Shown: piece after piece, positions 1 to 7,191 of the stretch
Position numbering within the stretch: the stretch's first letter is position 1
Layout of the letters: every line of letters begins with the position of its first letter
The notes under the pieces: generated by a model
Databases searched by the model: none
What the model was told of the DNA's origin: nothing
The model's input: only the letters and a program-made list of their open reading frames with translations
From: Sphingomonadales bacterium
GTDB taxonomy: Bacteria; Pseudomonadota; Alphaproteobacteria; Sphingomonadales; Sphingomonadaceae
Direction of reading: 5' to 3'
Assembly (NCBI GenBank): GCA_025360285.1
Contig: JANYCM010000277.1
Span: 1-10,073, forward strand
Length of the DNA: 10,073 nt
Program-made: the position numbers and the translations under genes

Positions 1-35
1 GGGCTGGACCCGACTCTGCGAAGCGACATGATGCA

Positions 36-1076
36 CTACCCGGCCGGATAGGCCCGCACCCGCTGCGGCACCAGCACCAGTTCGGCGCCGGGGGCGAGGC
101 CGGCGGGCGGGTCGGCGATGCTGGCTTCGATGATGCTGCCGTCGGCGGCGATGGTCTCCAGGCTGGCGCGGGCGCCGCTGCGCAGGATTCGGCGCAGTCG
201 CACGGGCAGGCCGGCTGCCCCGGCGGCGGCCAGATCGAATTCATGCGGGCGGATGAATCCGCGCGCCGCGCCGTCACCGATTGCCGGCGCGTGGTTGGGC
301 AGCGCCACCCCGCCGATATGGATGCGGCCCCCGGCGGCGGCGGCGGCGACGGCATTGGCGCCGCCGAGGAAATCACAGACAAAGGCGCTCGCCGGCCGGT
401 CCCACAGCGCTTCGGGCGTATCGATCTGTTCGATGCGGCCTTGGTTCATGACGACGACGCGATCGGCAAGATCCAGCGCTTCCTCCTGATCGTGCGTGAC
501 GAACACGGATGTCAGCCCGGTCTGGTCATGGACATCGCGCAGCCAGCGGCGCAAATCCTTCCTGACCTTGGCATCGAGCGCGCCAAAGGGTTCATCGAGC
601 AGTAGCAGCCGCGGTTCGACGGCCAGCGCCCGCGCCAGCGCCACACGTTGCCGCTGGCCGCCCGACAGTTGCGCCGGATAGCGACCGCCCAGGCCCGGCA
701 GTTGCACCAGATCGAGCAATTCGGCGACGCGCGCGGCGATGGCGGCGCGCGGCGGCCGGGTGGCGCCGGGGCGGACGCTGAGGCCGAAGCCGATATTCTG
801 GGCCACGGTCATGTGGCGGAACAGCGCATAATGCTGGAAGACGAAACCGATGCGGCGATCGCGCGCCGGGCGATCCGACATATCCTCCCCGCCGATGCTG
901 ATGCGGCCCAAATCTGGAAAATCCAGCCCGGCGAGGATGCGCAGCAGGGTCGTCTTGCCCGACCCCGACGGCCCGAGCAGCGCCAGGAATTCGCCCTCGC
1001 GCGCCTCCAGGCTGACATCATTCAGTGCCGCGAAGGCCCCGAAGCGCTTGGTAACAACTTGTGCAACAACGCTCAT
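36..1076 (-). CDS. cysA: Sulfate/thiosulfate ABC transporter ATP-binding subunit CysA
   Basis: This is the cytoplasmic ATPase that powers the CysT-CysW permease to import sulfate or thiosulfate for cysteine synthesis. With the start used here it has 346 residues, close to the roughly 350-365 of the family. Visible motifs, in order: Walker A GPSGSGKT (35-42), Q-loop Gln81, signature LSGGQ (137-141), Walker B LLLLDEP (157-163), D-loop GALD and switch His195 in VTHDQEEA. Residues from about 235 to the end form the variable TOBE-like C-terminal domain, here Ala/Gly-rich. An in-frame start 48 bases upstream (at 1124) exists but would overlap cysW. The ATG at 1076 starts the conserved core properly and lies only 4 bases after the cysW stop, which fits translational coupling. 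The family is certain. CysA rather than another group of the same ATPase family is inferred from the adjacent cysW, cysT and binding protein. Confidence 0.95.
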   Translation of the reverse strand: MSVVAQVVTKRFGAFAALNDVSLEAREGEFLALLGPSGSGKTTLLRILAGLDFPDLGRISIGGEDMSDRPARDRRIGFVFQHYALFRHMTVAQNIGFGLSVRPGATRPPRAAIAARVAELLDLVQLPGLGGRYPAQLSGGQRQRVALARALAVEPRLLLLDEPFGALDAKVRKDLRRWLRDVHDQTGLTSVFVTHDQEEALDLADRVVVMNQGRIEQIDTPEALWDRPASAFVCDFLGGANAVAAAAAGGRIHIGGVALPNHAPAIGDGAARGFIRPHEFDLAAAGAAGLPVRLRRILRSGARASLETIAADGSIIEASIADPPAGLAPGAELVLVPQRVRAYPAG

Positions 1077-1080
1077 CGTA

Positions 1081-1920
1081 TCAGTGCCCCCGGCCGGCCA
1101 ATTGCCCGGCAAAGCGCCATTCAAGCAAGGATTTGAGCACCAGCGTCACCAGCGCCAGCCCGGCGAGCAGTGAGGCGACGGCAAAGGCCGCGGCGAAATT
1201 ATATTCATTGTACAGTATCTCGATATGCAGCGGCAGGGTGTTGGTCTTGCCGCGGATATGCCCGGAAACCACTGACACGGCGCCGAATTCGCCCATGGCG
1301 CGGGCGTTGCACAGCAGCACGCCATACAGAAGCCCCCAGCGGATATTGGGCAAGGTGACATGCCAGAAGGTGGCGAGGCCCGAGGCGCCCAGCGACAGCG
1401 CCGCCTCCTCCTCATCCCGCCCCTGTTCCTCCATCAGCGGGATGAGTTCGCGGGCGACAAAGGGGAAGGTGACGAAAATCGTGGCAAGCACCAGGCCGGG
1501 AACCGCGAAGATGACCTGGGCATCATGTGCCTGAAGCCAGGGCCCCAGCCAGCCCTGCAGGCCAAAGACCAGCACATAGATCAGCCCCGAAACCACCGGC
1601 GATACCGAAAATGGCAGGTCGATGAGGGTGATCAGCAAGGATTTGAAGCGGAAATCGAACTTGGCGATGGCCCAGGCGGCGGCCAGGCCGATGATGATGT
1701 TGAGCGGCACCGCGATGGCGGCCACGGTCAGCGTCAGGCGCAGCGCCGCCAGAGCATCGGCCTCGCGAATCGCCCCCAGATAGGCGGCGATGCCTTTGCG
1801 CAGGCCCTCGGCGAACACCACCGCCAGCGGCAACAGCAGGTTCAGCGCCAGAAAGCCCAGCATCAGCACGATCAGCGCCAGCCGCAGCCAGCGCGGTTCG
1901 GAAATGGCGGCTGACCGCAT
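1081..1920 (-). CDS. cysW: Sulfate ABC transporter permease CysW
   Basis: One of the two inner-membrane permease subunits of the sulfate/thiosulfate importer; it pairs with CysT and docks on CysA. It has 279 residues and about six hydrophobic segments (roughly 12-38, 60-87, 100-122, 136-158, 195-217, 242-264). The cytoplasmic EAA loop, which contacts the ATPase, is at about 170-190 (EEEAALSLGAS). The stretch from GEFGAVSVVSGHIRG (210-224) through NTLPLHIEILYNEY is the hallmark that separates CysW from CysT. Its ATG shares its A with the TGA of cysT, and no clear Shine-Dalgarno sequence precedes it, so it is probably translated by ribosomes finishing cysT. cysA starts 4 bases after its stop. 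Length and motifs are complete. Confidence 0.96.
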   Translation of the reverse strand: MRSAAISEPRWLRLALIVLMLGFLALNLLLPLAVVFAEGLRKGIAAYLGAIREADALAALRLTLTVAAIAVPLNIIIGLAAAWAIAKFDFRFKSLLITLIDLPFSVSPVVSGLIYVLVFGLQGWLGPWLQAHDAQVIFAVPGLVLATIFVTFPFVARELIPLMEEQGRDEEEAALSLGASGLATFWHVTLPNIRWGLLYGVLLCNARAMGEFGAVSVVSGHIRGKTNTLPLHIEILYNEYNFAAAFAVASLLAGLALVTLVLKSLLEWRFAGQLAGRGH

Positions 1921-2849
1921 CAGGCGCTGCGCCGCCGGCGTTGCCAGCCCTGCGCCAGATTGATCACGAGCAGCAGCGCAAAGCTGATCACCAGCATGGT
2001 CGCCGCGATCGCGGTGGCGCCGGCAACATTATATTGTTCAAGCTGGACGATGATCAGCAAGGGGGCGATTTCCGATTTGAACGGCATGTTGCCGGCGATG
2101 AAGATCACCGAGCCATATTCGCCGACGGCGCGCGCAAAGGCCAGCGCGCAACCGGTGAGCAGCGCCGGGCCGATGGCGGGCAGCACGACGCGGCGGAAGG
2201 TCTGGAAACGCGAGGCGCCCAAAGTCGCGGCGGCTTCTTCGACATCGCCGCCAAGGTCCGCCAGCACCGGTTCGACGGTGCGCACCACAAACGGCAGGCC
2301 GACAAACACCAGCGCGATGACAACGCCCAGCGGCGTATAGGCGATGGTGATGCCCTGCGGCGCCAGCCAGCGGCCGATCCAGCCATTCGGCGCATACAGC
2401 GCTGTCAGTGCGATGCCGGCAACCGCCGTGGGCAGGGCAAAAGGCAGATCGACCAGCGCCGAAATGATGCGCTTGCCGGGCAGTTCATAGCGCACCAGCA
2501 CCCAGGCGGTGACCAGGCCGAAGACGGCGTTCAGCGCCGCGGCCGCCGCTGCCGCACCAAAGCTGAGCTTATAGGCATCAAGGGCGCGGCGTGAGAGCGC
2601 CGTGGCAGCGAATTGCGCCCCGGTCATGCCCGCCGCCTTGATGAACACCGCCGACAGCGGGATCAGCACGATGACCGACACGGCGAACAGCGTGATGCCC
2701 ATCGTCAGGCCGAAGCCGGGGATGATCGAGCGCGGGCGCGAGGGATTGCTGGAGGCCACGCCCCAGACTTGCCGGCTTGTCGGCATCGGCGCAACCGCCG
2801 TTATCCGCGATGCGAAGCCGGCGGCAACTTCATTCATGTAAATCGTCAT
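1920..2849 (-). CDS. cysT: Sulfate ABC transporter permease CysT (CysU)
   Basis: The second inner-membrane permease subunit of the sulfate importer, partner of CysW. The reading frame gives 309 residues. Hydrophobic segments are at about 50-71, 97-119, 132-152, 172-189, 228-252 and 276-299. The EAA loop is EEAAATLGASRFQTF (204-218). The CysT hallmark runs from GEYGSVIFIAGNMPFKSE (243-260) into the IVQLEQYN segment. The start is uncertain: about 42 polar residues precede the conserved IIPGFGLTMG segment, longer than I would expect. The first ATG (2849) lies inside an inverted repeat, and none of the in-frame candidates (ATG at 2849, 2837 or 2786) has a clear Shine-Dalgarno sequence. The family assignment does not depend on the start. 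cysW follows with a one-base stop/start overlap. Confidence 0.94.
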   Translation of the reverse strand: MTIYMNEVAAGFASRITAVAPMPTSRQVWGVASSNPSRPRSIIPGFGLTMGITLFAVSVIVLIPLSAVFIKAAGMTGAQFAATALSRRALDAYKLSFGAAAAAAALNAVFGLVTAWVLVRYELPGKRIISALVDLPFALPTAVAGIALTALYAPNGWIGRWLAPQGITIAYTPLGVVIALVFVGLPFVVRTVEPVLADLGGDVEEAAATLGASRFQTFRRVVLPAIGPALLTGCALAFARAVGEYGSVIFIAGNMPFKSEIAPLLIIVQLEQYNVAGATAIAATMLVISFALLLVINLAQGWQRRRRSA

Positions 2850-2873
2850 GCTGAAACAAGTTCAGCATGACGA
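2843..2873. repeat. Perfect inverted repeat, probable dispersed intergenic element
   Basis: Two perfect 13-base arms, TCGTCATGCTGAA (2843-2855) and TTCAGCATGACGA (2861-2873), enclose a 5-base loop ACAAG. It fills much of the 51-base gap between the receptor stop and the cysT frame, and the right half as read on the minus strand contains the apparent cysT ATG. From memory, a very similar palindrome core (CATGCTGAACTTGTTTCAGC read on the minus strand) recurs between genes in sphingomonad genomes; that was not checked here. No T-run follows it on the minus strand, so it is not a classical Rho-independent terminator. It could still form an RNA hairpin that trims or attenuates the transcript between the receptor and cysTWA. 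Confidence 0.8.
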
Positions 2874-2900
2874 AGCCGTTCAAGCGATTTGTTCACAACC

Positions 2901-5243
2901 TCAGAACCGTGCCTTGGCGGTCACCCCGAAGGTGCGCGGATCGCCCAATTGGCCGACGATCAGCCCGGTGCTGGCGGGGGCCGCCGTCAGGAATTCGAAA
3001 TAGCCGACATCAAAGGCGTTGCGCACCCAGCCGAAGATTTCCCAGCCGGTGCGGCTGCGCCAGCCGGCGCGCACATTGGTCAGCACATAACCAGGGACAT
3101 TCTGCACCGTGGACGGCGTCGCGCTCGACGAGAAATCCGAACGCAGATTGCCATCGACGCCGACGTAGAAATCGCCGTCCGTGCCCAGCACCTGCGCCGG
3201 GATGCGATATTCACCGCCATAGCTGAGAGCATATTTCGACACGCCGGGCAGCCGGCCGCCCGAGGCATCGACGAATTGCAGGCTGCCGCCCGACAATTCG
3301 ATGGGCACCGGCGCGCCAGGGAAGGAGACATATTTGGCATCAGTATAGGCCAGGCTGACATAGGCATCGACAGTGCTTGCCGGGCGCAGCGTCACGTCAA
3401 TCTCCACCCCCTGGCTGCGCACCTTGGGGACATTGGCGAGATAGCCGCGGATGACGCCGACCGAGCCGTTGACGACGGTCGCCTGATAATCATCGATGTC
3501 GGACCGGAAGGCGGCGAGGTTGATGGTGGCGGCATCATCCAGGAATTGCGACTTCACGCCGATTTCAAAATGATTGACCTTTTCGGGTTTCACCGTCGCG
3601 GTTTCGAGCGCCGGTGTCACGCCATCGGCACGCGTCGGCAGGCCCGACAGGTTGATGCCGCCGGATTTGAATGACCGCGCATAGGTCGCATAGACCAGCA
3701 CATCGGGCGTCGCCTTCCACGACAGGGTGACATCGCCCGACAGGTTCCAGGCGCTGAAATCGGCGCCATAGGCCTGGGATTGCAGGACGCCGTTCTTCAG
3801 GGTCTGCTGGGGGGCGGTAACAGGGGTCAGCCCGCCGCTGACCACCGAATTATAGCTGCCGATCTTCTTGTCATAATTCACCCGCAGGCCGGGGGCGAGG
3901 CTGAGGCTGTCGCTGATGTTCCAGGTCAGCTTGCCGTAAAAGGCAGCGCTGTCATTGGTATAGCGAATGTCATTGTCGGACCGCAGGCCATTCAGCAGCG
4001 CCGGGTTGCTGCCGTTGGTCGGCCCGAGCAGCCACAGGCTGGCGGCGCTGCCCTGTTGCTGGACGCCCTGGGTATTGATCGTCTGGTGGAAGTAGAAGGC
4101 GCCGAGGACATAATCGAGGCGATGCTTGCCATTCGAGGTCAGGCGCATTTCCTGGCTCCACTGCTGCTGCTGCGACGGATTGGCGGAGATGGTGGTGATC
4201 GGCAGGCCGGTGAAATCCCGGTCATTGCTGGGGTTCCAATCCCATTTGCGCCAGGCGCTGATCGAGGTCAGCGTCACCGGGCCGACATCCCAATTGGCGA
4301 GCAGCGAGGTGCCGGCGATGACCTGCTTGGCGCGCAGCGGCGTGTCATTGTCGACCAGCCGGTCAAAGGGGTTGGTGCTGGCCGGGGCATAGCCCGACAG
4401 CGCCGCCAAAGCGGCAAATTGGCGGTTGGCGGCGCGCGCCGTGGGCACCACCTTGGCATAGACCTGGGTGTAACCGGCCGGGTTCTGGCGGTTATAATCG
4501 CCGCTCAGGGTGATATCGAGGCGATCGCTGGCCTGCCACAGCAATTGCCCGCGGATGCCGATGTTATCGAGCTGGTTGACGTCCGATTGCGTCACGGTGT
4601 TGAACAAGGTGCCGCTGCGGTGGGTGAAGGATGTGCTGATCCGCGCTGCCAGCTTGTCGGCGACCAGTGGGCCCGACAGCGAGGCCTTGGCCTGGATATA
4701 ATCGAGATTGCCATAGCTGACTTCGGCGCGGCCTTCGAAATCAAAGGTCGGCTTGCGCGTCGTGATGTTCAAGGCGCCGGCGGTGGTGTTCTTGCCATAC
4801 AGCGTGCCCTGCGGCCCGCGCAGCACTTCGACCTGTGCGATATCGACGAAATCCAGCGTCGCCGCGGCGATGCGGGCATAATAGACCTGATCGATATAGA
4901 CGCCGACACCCTGTTCGATGCCATCATTGGTCAGGCCGAAGGGCGCCCCGATGCCGCGGATGTTGAGCGCGGTGTTGCGCGGGTTGGAGGAGATGAACTG
5001 GAGCGACGGCTGCAACTGGGTCAGCCGATCGACGTTGAAGGTGCCGGTTGCTTCGATCTGGGCACCGCCGACGACCGACAGGGCGATGGGGACATCCTGC
5101 ACCGGTTCGGCGCGGCGCCGGGCGGTGACGATGATCTCGGTATCGCTGGCGGCGGTATCGGCGGTGGCCTCGGCCCCCTGTGCCGGCTGTGTGAGCAGCA
5201 GCGCCAGCGGCACGGTGGCGTAAAGGATGGCCTTGAGAGTCAT
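2901..5243 (-). CDS. TonB-dependent outer-membrane receptor within the sulfate uptake locus
   Basis: An outer-membrane beta-barrel that would take up a substrate using energy passed from TonB-ExbB-ExbD. The 780-residue product has a signal peptide (about 1-23, cleavage near AQG-A), a TonB-box-like TEIIVTARRR (35-44), and a plug domain at about 45-165 with VYIDQVYYAR and the VEVLRGPQGTLYGKNTTAG block (138-156). The rest is barrel, ending in ARF with the terminal aromatic residue typical of outer-membrane barrels. An in-frame GTG at 5279 was not chosen: the ATG at 5243 has AAAGGGG (5249-5255) 5 bases upstream and directly begins the signal peptide. It lies between the sulfate-binding protein gene and cysT on the same strand, so a sulfur-containing substrate (sulfate ester, sulfonate or other organosulfur) is the inference. 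The protein alone does not reveal the ligand. Siderophore-type receptors belong to the same superfamily and cannot be excluded from sequence alone. Confidence 0.93.
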   Translation of the reverse strand: MTLKAILYATVPLALLLTQPAQGAEATADTAASDTEIIVTARRRAEPVQDVPIALSVVGGAQIEATGTFNVDRLTQLQPSLQFISSNPRNTALNIRGIGAPFGLTNDGIEQGVGVYIDQVYYARIAAATLDFVDIAQVEVLRGPQGTLYGKNTTAGALNITTRKPTFDFEGRAEVSYGNLDYIQAKASLSGPLVADKLAARISTSFTHRSGTLFNTVTQSDVNQLDNIGIRGQLLWQASDRLDITLSGDYNRQNPAGYTQVYAKVVPTARAANRQFAALAALSGYAPASTNPFDRLVDNDTPLRAKQVIAGTSLLANWDVGPVTLTSISAWRKWDWNPSNDRDFTGLPITTISANPSQQQQWSQEMRLTSNGKHRLDYVLGAFYFHQTINTQGVQQQGSAASLWLLGPTNGSNPALLNGLRSDNDIRYTNDSAAFYGKLTWNISDSLSLAPGLRVNYDKKIGSYNSVVSGGLTPVTAPQQTLKNGVLQSQAYGADFSAWNLSGDVTLSWKATPDVLVYATYARSFKSGGINLSGLPTRADGVTPALETATVKPEKVNHFEIGVKSQFLDDAATINLAAFRSDIDDYQATVVNGSVGVIRGYLANVPKVRSQGVEIDVTLRPASTVDAYVSLAYTDAKYVSFPGAPVPIELSGGSLQFVDASGGRLPGVSKYALSYGGEYRIPAQVLGTDGDFYVGVDGNLRSDFSSSATPSTVQNVPGYVLTNVRAGWRSRTGWEIFGWVRNAFDVGYFEFLTAAPASTGLIVGQLGDPRTFGVTAKARF

Positions 5244-5330
5244 GGATGCCCCTTTGGAAATTGGCACGCTTTTCCTCACCCTGCGGACCGGCTGGTCGCG
5301 GGGGATGGTGTCTGCCAGTGATTGTTGGCG

Positions 5331-6341
5331 CTACAGGCCTGGTGCGCCGCCGGTGTAGATTTGATCGAAAATGCCGCCATCGGCGAAAAAGCGCGCCTGG
5401 GTCTTGGTCCAGCCGCCGAAGTTGCGGTCGATCTGGAACAACTGAATGGTCGGGAACCGCGCCGCATAGCGTTTCGCCACTGCCGGATCGCGCGGGCGAT
5501 AGCCGTTCTTTGCGATGATCTCCTGCGCCGCCGGGGTGTAGAGATAGCTGAGATAGGCCTCGGCAACCTTGCGGGTGCCGTGCTTGTCGACGACCTTGTC
5601 AATGACGGCGACGGGCGGTTCAGCGAGCACCGAGACGCTGGGCACGACGATTTCGAACTTGCCGGCGCCAAGCTCCTGATCGGCAAGCTGGGCTTCATTT
5701 TCCCAGGCGATCAGCACATCGCCAATGCCGCGTTCGGCAAAGGTGACGGTAGAACCGCGCGCGCCTGAATCGAGCACCGGGACGTTGGCGTAGAGTTTCT
5801 TGACGAAATCCTGGGCGGCCGCGGGGGTGCCCAGCGCCTTCTGGCCATAACCCCAGGCGGCGAGGAAGTTCCAACGGGCGCCGCCGCTGGTCTTGGGATT
5901 GGGGGTGATGACCTTGACGCCGGGCTTCACCAGGTCACCCCAATCATGAATGCCCTTGGGGTTGCCCTTGCGGACGAGGAAGACGATCGTTGAATAATAG
6001 GGCGTCGAATTATTGGGCAGCCGGGCCTGCCAGGCGGCGGGCAGCAGCTTGGCCTTGTCGGCGATCGCATCAATGTCATAGGCCAGCGCCAAGGTGACGA
6101 CATCGGCCTCCAGCCCGTCAATGACCGATCGCGCCTGTTTGCCGGATCCGCCGTGCGACTGGTTGATGACCACATCGTCACCGGTCTTTTTCTTCCATTC
6201 GGCGGCAAAGCCGGTGTTGACCGCCTTGTACAGCTCACGCGTCGGATCATAGCTGACGTTGAGCAATTCGACCCTTGCCGCCATTGCGGGAGCGGCCAGG
6301 CTGGCGATCATCAGGCAGGCGGCAAGTGCGATCCGTCGCAT
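5331..6341 (-). CDS. sbp: Periplasmic sulfate-binding protein
   Basis: The periplasmic receptor that captures sulfate (or thiosulfate) and delivers it to CysTWA. It has 336 residues, normal for the family. A signal peptide covers about 1-21 (cleavage AMA-A); Cys9 is not in a lipobox, so the protein should be soluble. Family markers are LLNVSYDPTRELY (26-38), a KKTGDDVVINQSHGGSGKQ region (51-69) matching the first sulfate-binding signature, and NPKTSGGARWNF (148-159) matching the second. The start is supported by AAAAAGGGG (6349-6357) 7 bases upstream. It is 147 bases downstream of the Rrf2 gene and 87 bases upstream of the receptor, all co-directional. Sbp and CysP paralogues (sulfate versus thiosulfate preference) are hard to separate by eye, so the symbol is less certain than the family. 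Confidence 0.94.
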   Translation of the reverse strand: MRRIALAACLMIASLAAPAMAARVELLNVSYDPTRELYKAVNTGFAAEWKKKTGDDVVINQSHGGSGKQARSVIDGLEADVVTLALAYDIDAIADKAKLLPAAWQARLPNNSTPYYSTIVFLVRKGNPKGIHDWGDLVKPGVKVITPNPKTSGGARWNFLAAWGYGQKALGTPAAAQDFVKKLYANVPVLDSGARGSTVTFAERGIGDVLIAWENEAQLADQELGAGKFEIVVPSVSVLAEPPVAVIDKVVDKHGTRKVAEAYLSYLYTPAAQEIIAKNGYRPRDPAVAKRYAARFPTIQLFQIDRNFGGWTKTQARFFADGGIFDQIYTGGAPGL

Positions 6342-6488
6342 GGCGGAACCCCTTTTTGCATTAACTGGCGTTCAGCTTATTCCTATCATCTGGATGGGCA
6401 ATAAGGCTTTCGCTTGTCAGTGCTAAAGCTGAGCTTAGCTGTTGTCGGGATGCGGGCCGGTGCCGCCTCGGCGAAGCCCAAAAAAACC
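6342..6488 (-). promoter_or_regulatory. Leader/promoter region of the sulfate uptake genes
   Basis: A 147-base gap between the Rrf2 regulator and sbp that probably carries the promoter and operator for the uptake genes. It holds a perfect 5-base dyad AAGCT-G-AGCTT (6426-6436), set in a looser GCTAA/TTAGC repeat, and a wider dyad CTTATT (6376-6381)/AATAAG (6400-6405) with an 18-base spacer. A seven-T run on the minus strand just after the Rrf2 stop lacks a strong stem before it, so I do not call a terminator. I found no convincing -35/-10 pair, which would suit a promoter that needs an activator. The promoter role is inferred from position; the dyads are seen directly. Confidence 0.45.
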
Positions 6489-6914
6489 TCAGGCGGCTTC
6501 GCGTTCAATCGACAGGTCAGCGAGGCTGGTATTGTCCAGAATCGCCGCGGTGTTATCCCGCACCGTCAGCATCACCTTGCGGATCACGCAGGTGGTTTCT
6601 TCAAAGCAATCGGCGCAGCGTTGATAGGCGCTGACCGAGACGCACGGCACCAGCGCCAGCGGGCCTTCGATCAGGCGGATGATGTCGCCAAAGCTGATCT
6701 GGCCGGCCGGGCGGGCGAGGCGATAGCCGCCGGCCTTGCCGCGGAAACTGTCGACCAGCCCGCCATTTTTCAGATCGAGCAGGATGATTTCGAGGAATTT
6801 GCGCGGCAGTTTCTGATCAGCGGCGATCACCGAAATCGGCACCGGCGCGATGCCGCCGGATCGGGCGATGAAGATAAGGGCACGAAGTGCGTAACGGGAG
6901 CGCTGGGTCAGCAT
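6489..6914 (-). CDS. Rrf2-family transcriptional regulator with four clustered cysteines
   Basis: A DNA-binding regulator of the Rrf2 family (relatives include IscR, NsrR, RirA and CymR). It has 141 residues, a typical length. The N-terminal winged helix-turn-helix starts MLTQRSRYALRALIFIA, and the family motif GGLVDSFRGKAGGYRLARP (51-69) forms the wing. The second half has Cys91, Cys100, Cys103 and Cys109 (spacing C-x8-C-x2-C-x5-C), suggesting an iron-sulfur cluster or redox/thiol sensor. IscR's cysteines are spaced C-x5-C-x5-C, so this is a different subgroup. CymR of Bacillus, in the same family, controls cysteine metabolism. Together with sbp 147 bases downstream, that suggests control of sulfate uptake. 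The ATG at 6914 gives the standard family N-terminus but has no recognisable Shine-Dalgarno sequence. The family is secure; the sulfur role is inference. Confidence 0.9.
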   Translation of the reverse strand: MLTQRSRYALRALIFIARSGGIAPVPISVIAADQKLPRKFLEIILLDLKNGGLVDSFRGKAGGYRLARPAGQISFGDIIRLIEGPLALVPCVSVSAYQRCADCFEETTCVIRKVMLTVRDNTAAILDNTSLADLSIEREAA

Positions 6915-7191
6915 GTCAGGACAGCGCTATGCACCGGGTGCGGCGGGCGGGCAAGCGCTGCGGCGCCCGGCGCGAATCTGACGCGAGAATGAACGGACGC
7001 CAATGTGCGGTAAAATTTCCCAACATCTGGGCTGAAATTTGGCGACTGCTGTATTGATATTGTAACACGCTAAAACTATCTATTTGAAAAATATGGATAA
7101 TATTTTCCGCCAGGCAGTTGGCACGCTTGATGCAAGGCCTTGGACATGCAGGCCGGATGGTCCGGAACTGCCAAGTTCAAGGAGACATACC
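6915..7191. promoter_or_regulatory. Divergent intergenic region with dyads, probable promoters of the Rrf2 gene and urcA
   Basis: A 277-base gap between divergently transcribed genes with no gene of its own that I can support. The left part is GC-rich and carries CAGCGCT (6922-6928)/AGCGCTG (6954-6960) around a second dyad GCACC-G-GGTGC (6931-6941). A weak minus-strand promoter can be read there: TTGCCC (6949-6954), 17-base spacer, CATAGC (6926-6931). The right part (about 7011-7108) is much richer in A and T. It contains CCCA-ACATC-TGGG (7019-7031) flanked by two AAATTT blocks, TTGATA (7054-7059) and GATAAT (7096-7101) as poorly spaced promoter-like elements, and AAAATAT (7088-7094)/ATATTTT (7100-7106). 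Promoters here are expected from gene layout; their exact positions are uncertain. Confidence 0.5.
7179..7184 (+). promoter_or_regulatory. Ribosome binding site of the UrcA-family gene
   Basis: AAGGAG lies 7 bases before the ATG at 7192. It decides the start: the same frame is open further upstream, but only this ATG has a strong site and is followed at once by a signal peptide. Confidence 0.85.

Noticed and set aside
1..35. Possible next gene of the cys cluster starting at a minus-strand ATG (29-27), or a plus-strand gene ending at 31 or 51
   Set aside because: Only about 9 codons are visible, no clear ribosome site is present and the residues match nothing I recognise; the edge cannot be annotated.
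330..355. GCC-rich run suggesting a microsatellite
   Set aside because: It simply encodes an Ala/Gly stretch in the variable C-terminal domain of CysA.
5244..5279. Twelve-residue N-terminal extension of the receptor from a GTG at 5279
   Set aside because: The ATG at 5243 has AAAGGGG at proper spacing and gives a standard signal peptide.
3780..5321. 513-codon plus-strand open frame opposite the TonB-dependent receptor
   Set aside because: It is a GC-driven shadow antisense to a clear receptor gene, with no recognisable domain, and rich in Gly/Ala/Arg/Asp/Gln as such shadows are.
5244..5330. Separate promoter for the receptor gene in the 87-base gap after sbp
   Set aside because: No plausible -35/-10 pair or dyad was found; cotranscription with sbp is equally possible.
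7084..7191. N-terminal extension of the UrcA-family frame back to 7084
   Set aside because: The extension is in AT-rich promoter-like DNA, has no ribosome site and would bury the signal peptide; AAGGAG before 7192 is decisive.
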